A DNA stretch of 6,297 nt, from positions 1 to 6,297 of the forward strand of contig JALWRU010000215.1 in assembly GCA_026994095.1 (NCBI GenBank). The letters run 5' to 3'. The notes under the pieces were generated by a model. The model did not search any database. It saw nothing but the letters and a program-made list of their open reading frames with translations, and was not told the origin of the DNA. This stretch comes from Nitrospira sp. GTDB lineage: Bacteria > Nitrospirota > JACRHL01. Shown piece by piece: positions 6,044 to 6,297 of the stretch. Positions within the stretch are counted from its first letter, which is position 1. Every line of letters starts with the position of its first letter. The position numbers and the translations under genes were made by a program.

Positions 6044-6050
6044 GTTTTTA
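5957..6050 (+). terminator. Possible tetR terminator formed by the long hairpin and T-run
   Basis: The 17-base stem ends at 6043 and five T residues follow one base later (6045-6049). This is the only stem-plus-T-run arrangement after tetR. The 53-base apical region is far larger than in ordinary intrinsic terminators, so the assignment is tentative. On the minus strand no T-run follows the stem, so it would not serve aat in the same way. Confidence 0.35.
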
Positions 6051-6059
6051 CGACGACCG

Positions 6060-6297
6060 TCAACGTAGCTGCACCGGCTGCACCAGCGCATGGGACAGCC
6101 GCTGTAGATACTCTGCCTGACTGATCTCCAGTGCGCCAAACCGTTGTAGATGGCCGGTAATAAACTGGGTGTCCAGCAAGGTAAAACCACATGCCCGCAG
6201 GCGCTCCACCAGCGTAACCAAGGCCACCTTGGAGGCGTCAGTGGCGCGGCTGAACATGCTCTCCCCCATAAACGCCCCCCCCAGCGCTACCCCGTAC
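6060..6297 (-). CDS. aat: Leucyl/phenylalanyl-tRNA-protein transferase Aat, C-terminal part (5' end outside window)
   Basis: Aat transfers Leu or Phe from charged tRNA to proteins with N-terminal Lys or Arg, marking them for ClpS/ClpAP degradation (bacterial N-degron pathway, cytoplasm). The 78 visible residues run from the right edge to the TGA at 6062-6060. They include YGVALGGAFMGESMFS, the family's most recognisable motif, then RATDASKVAL, LVERLRACGFTLLDTQ, and a HLQRFGALEISQAEYLQRL tail, all in usual order. The ATG at 6269 lies inside the motif, so it is not the start. A C8 run on the plus strand (6275-6282, G8 in the gene) encodes part of this motif; the frame is intact across it. The last codons contain a nine-base tandem near-duplication (6068-6085). 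The gene converges on tetR, with the structured 177-base gap between them. Confidence 0.95.
   Translation of the reverse strand, partial: YGVALGGAFMGESMFSRATDASKVALVTLVERLRACGFTLLDTQFITGHLQRFGALEISQAEYLQRLSHALVQPVQLR

Noticed and set aside
6068..6085. Nine-base tandem near-duplication at the end of aat
   Set aside because: Two imperfect copies coding for a Val-Gln repeat in the variable C-terminal tail; too short to mean more than local duplication.
5923..6120. Small plus-strand frame of 65 codons between tetR and aat
   Set aside because: It spans the inverted repeats and the end of aat, is Cys/Arg-rich with no domain, and has no good ribosome binding site.

Overview
The window looks like a chromosomal segment of a proteobacterium. 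The DNA is GC-rich with matching codon use. It carries aat (leucyl/phenylalanyl-tRNA-protein transferase, mainly a proteobacterial gene), a proteobacterial-looking ferrochelatase and ClpB. The purine genes are not of the classical E. coli kind: PurB has the short Bacillus-like C-terminus, and there is a separate PurS, as in organisms whose FGAM synthase is the multi-subunit PurS/PurQ/PurL form. That points away from enteric gammaproteobacteria, perhaps to an alphaproteobacterial or Magnetococcus-like lineage. The lineage is an inference from gene types only.

Layout: positions 3-380 hold the 3' end of purB, followed on the same strand by purC (436-1149), purS (1169-1408) and hemH, whose start is a non-ATG codon at or next to the purS stop and which ends at 2432. 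These four form a tight, probably co-transcribed block for de novo purine synthesis with a heme gene at its end. A 118-base gap leads to clpB (2551-5148), a full-length 865-residue Hsp100 disaggregase with every key catalytic residue present. A 98-base gap with a palindromic operator candidate leads to a TetR-family regulator (5247-5882). On the minus strand, converging on it, is the 3' part of aat, which runs off the right edge.

The most unusual sequence is the 177-base gap between tetR and aat (5883-6059). It holds two consecutive inverted-repeat structures. The larger spans 87 bases and has 17-base arms; its departures from perfect pairing are mostly G.U pairs on the plus strand, which suggests an RNA made from that strand. 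It is followed by a five-T run. It could be an oversized terminator or structured 3' UTR for tetR, a small RNA, or a small non-autonomous repeat; sequence alone does not decide.

Together the genes cover purine synthesis (PurB, PurC, PurS), the last step of heme synthesis (HemH), protein disaggregation (ClpB), N-degron tagging for ClpAP-type proteolysis (Aat) and one local transcription regulator. I found no tRNA, rRNA, CRISPR array, transposase or defence system. Apart from the intergenic structures and some start-site questions, this is an ordinary housekeeping region.
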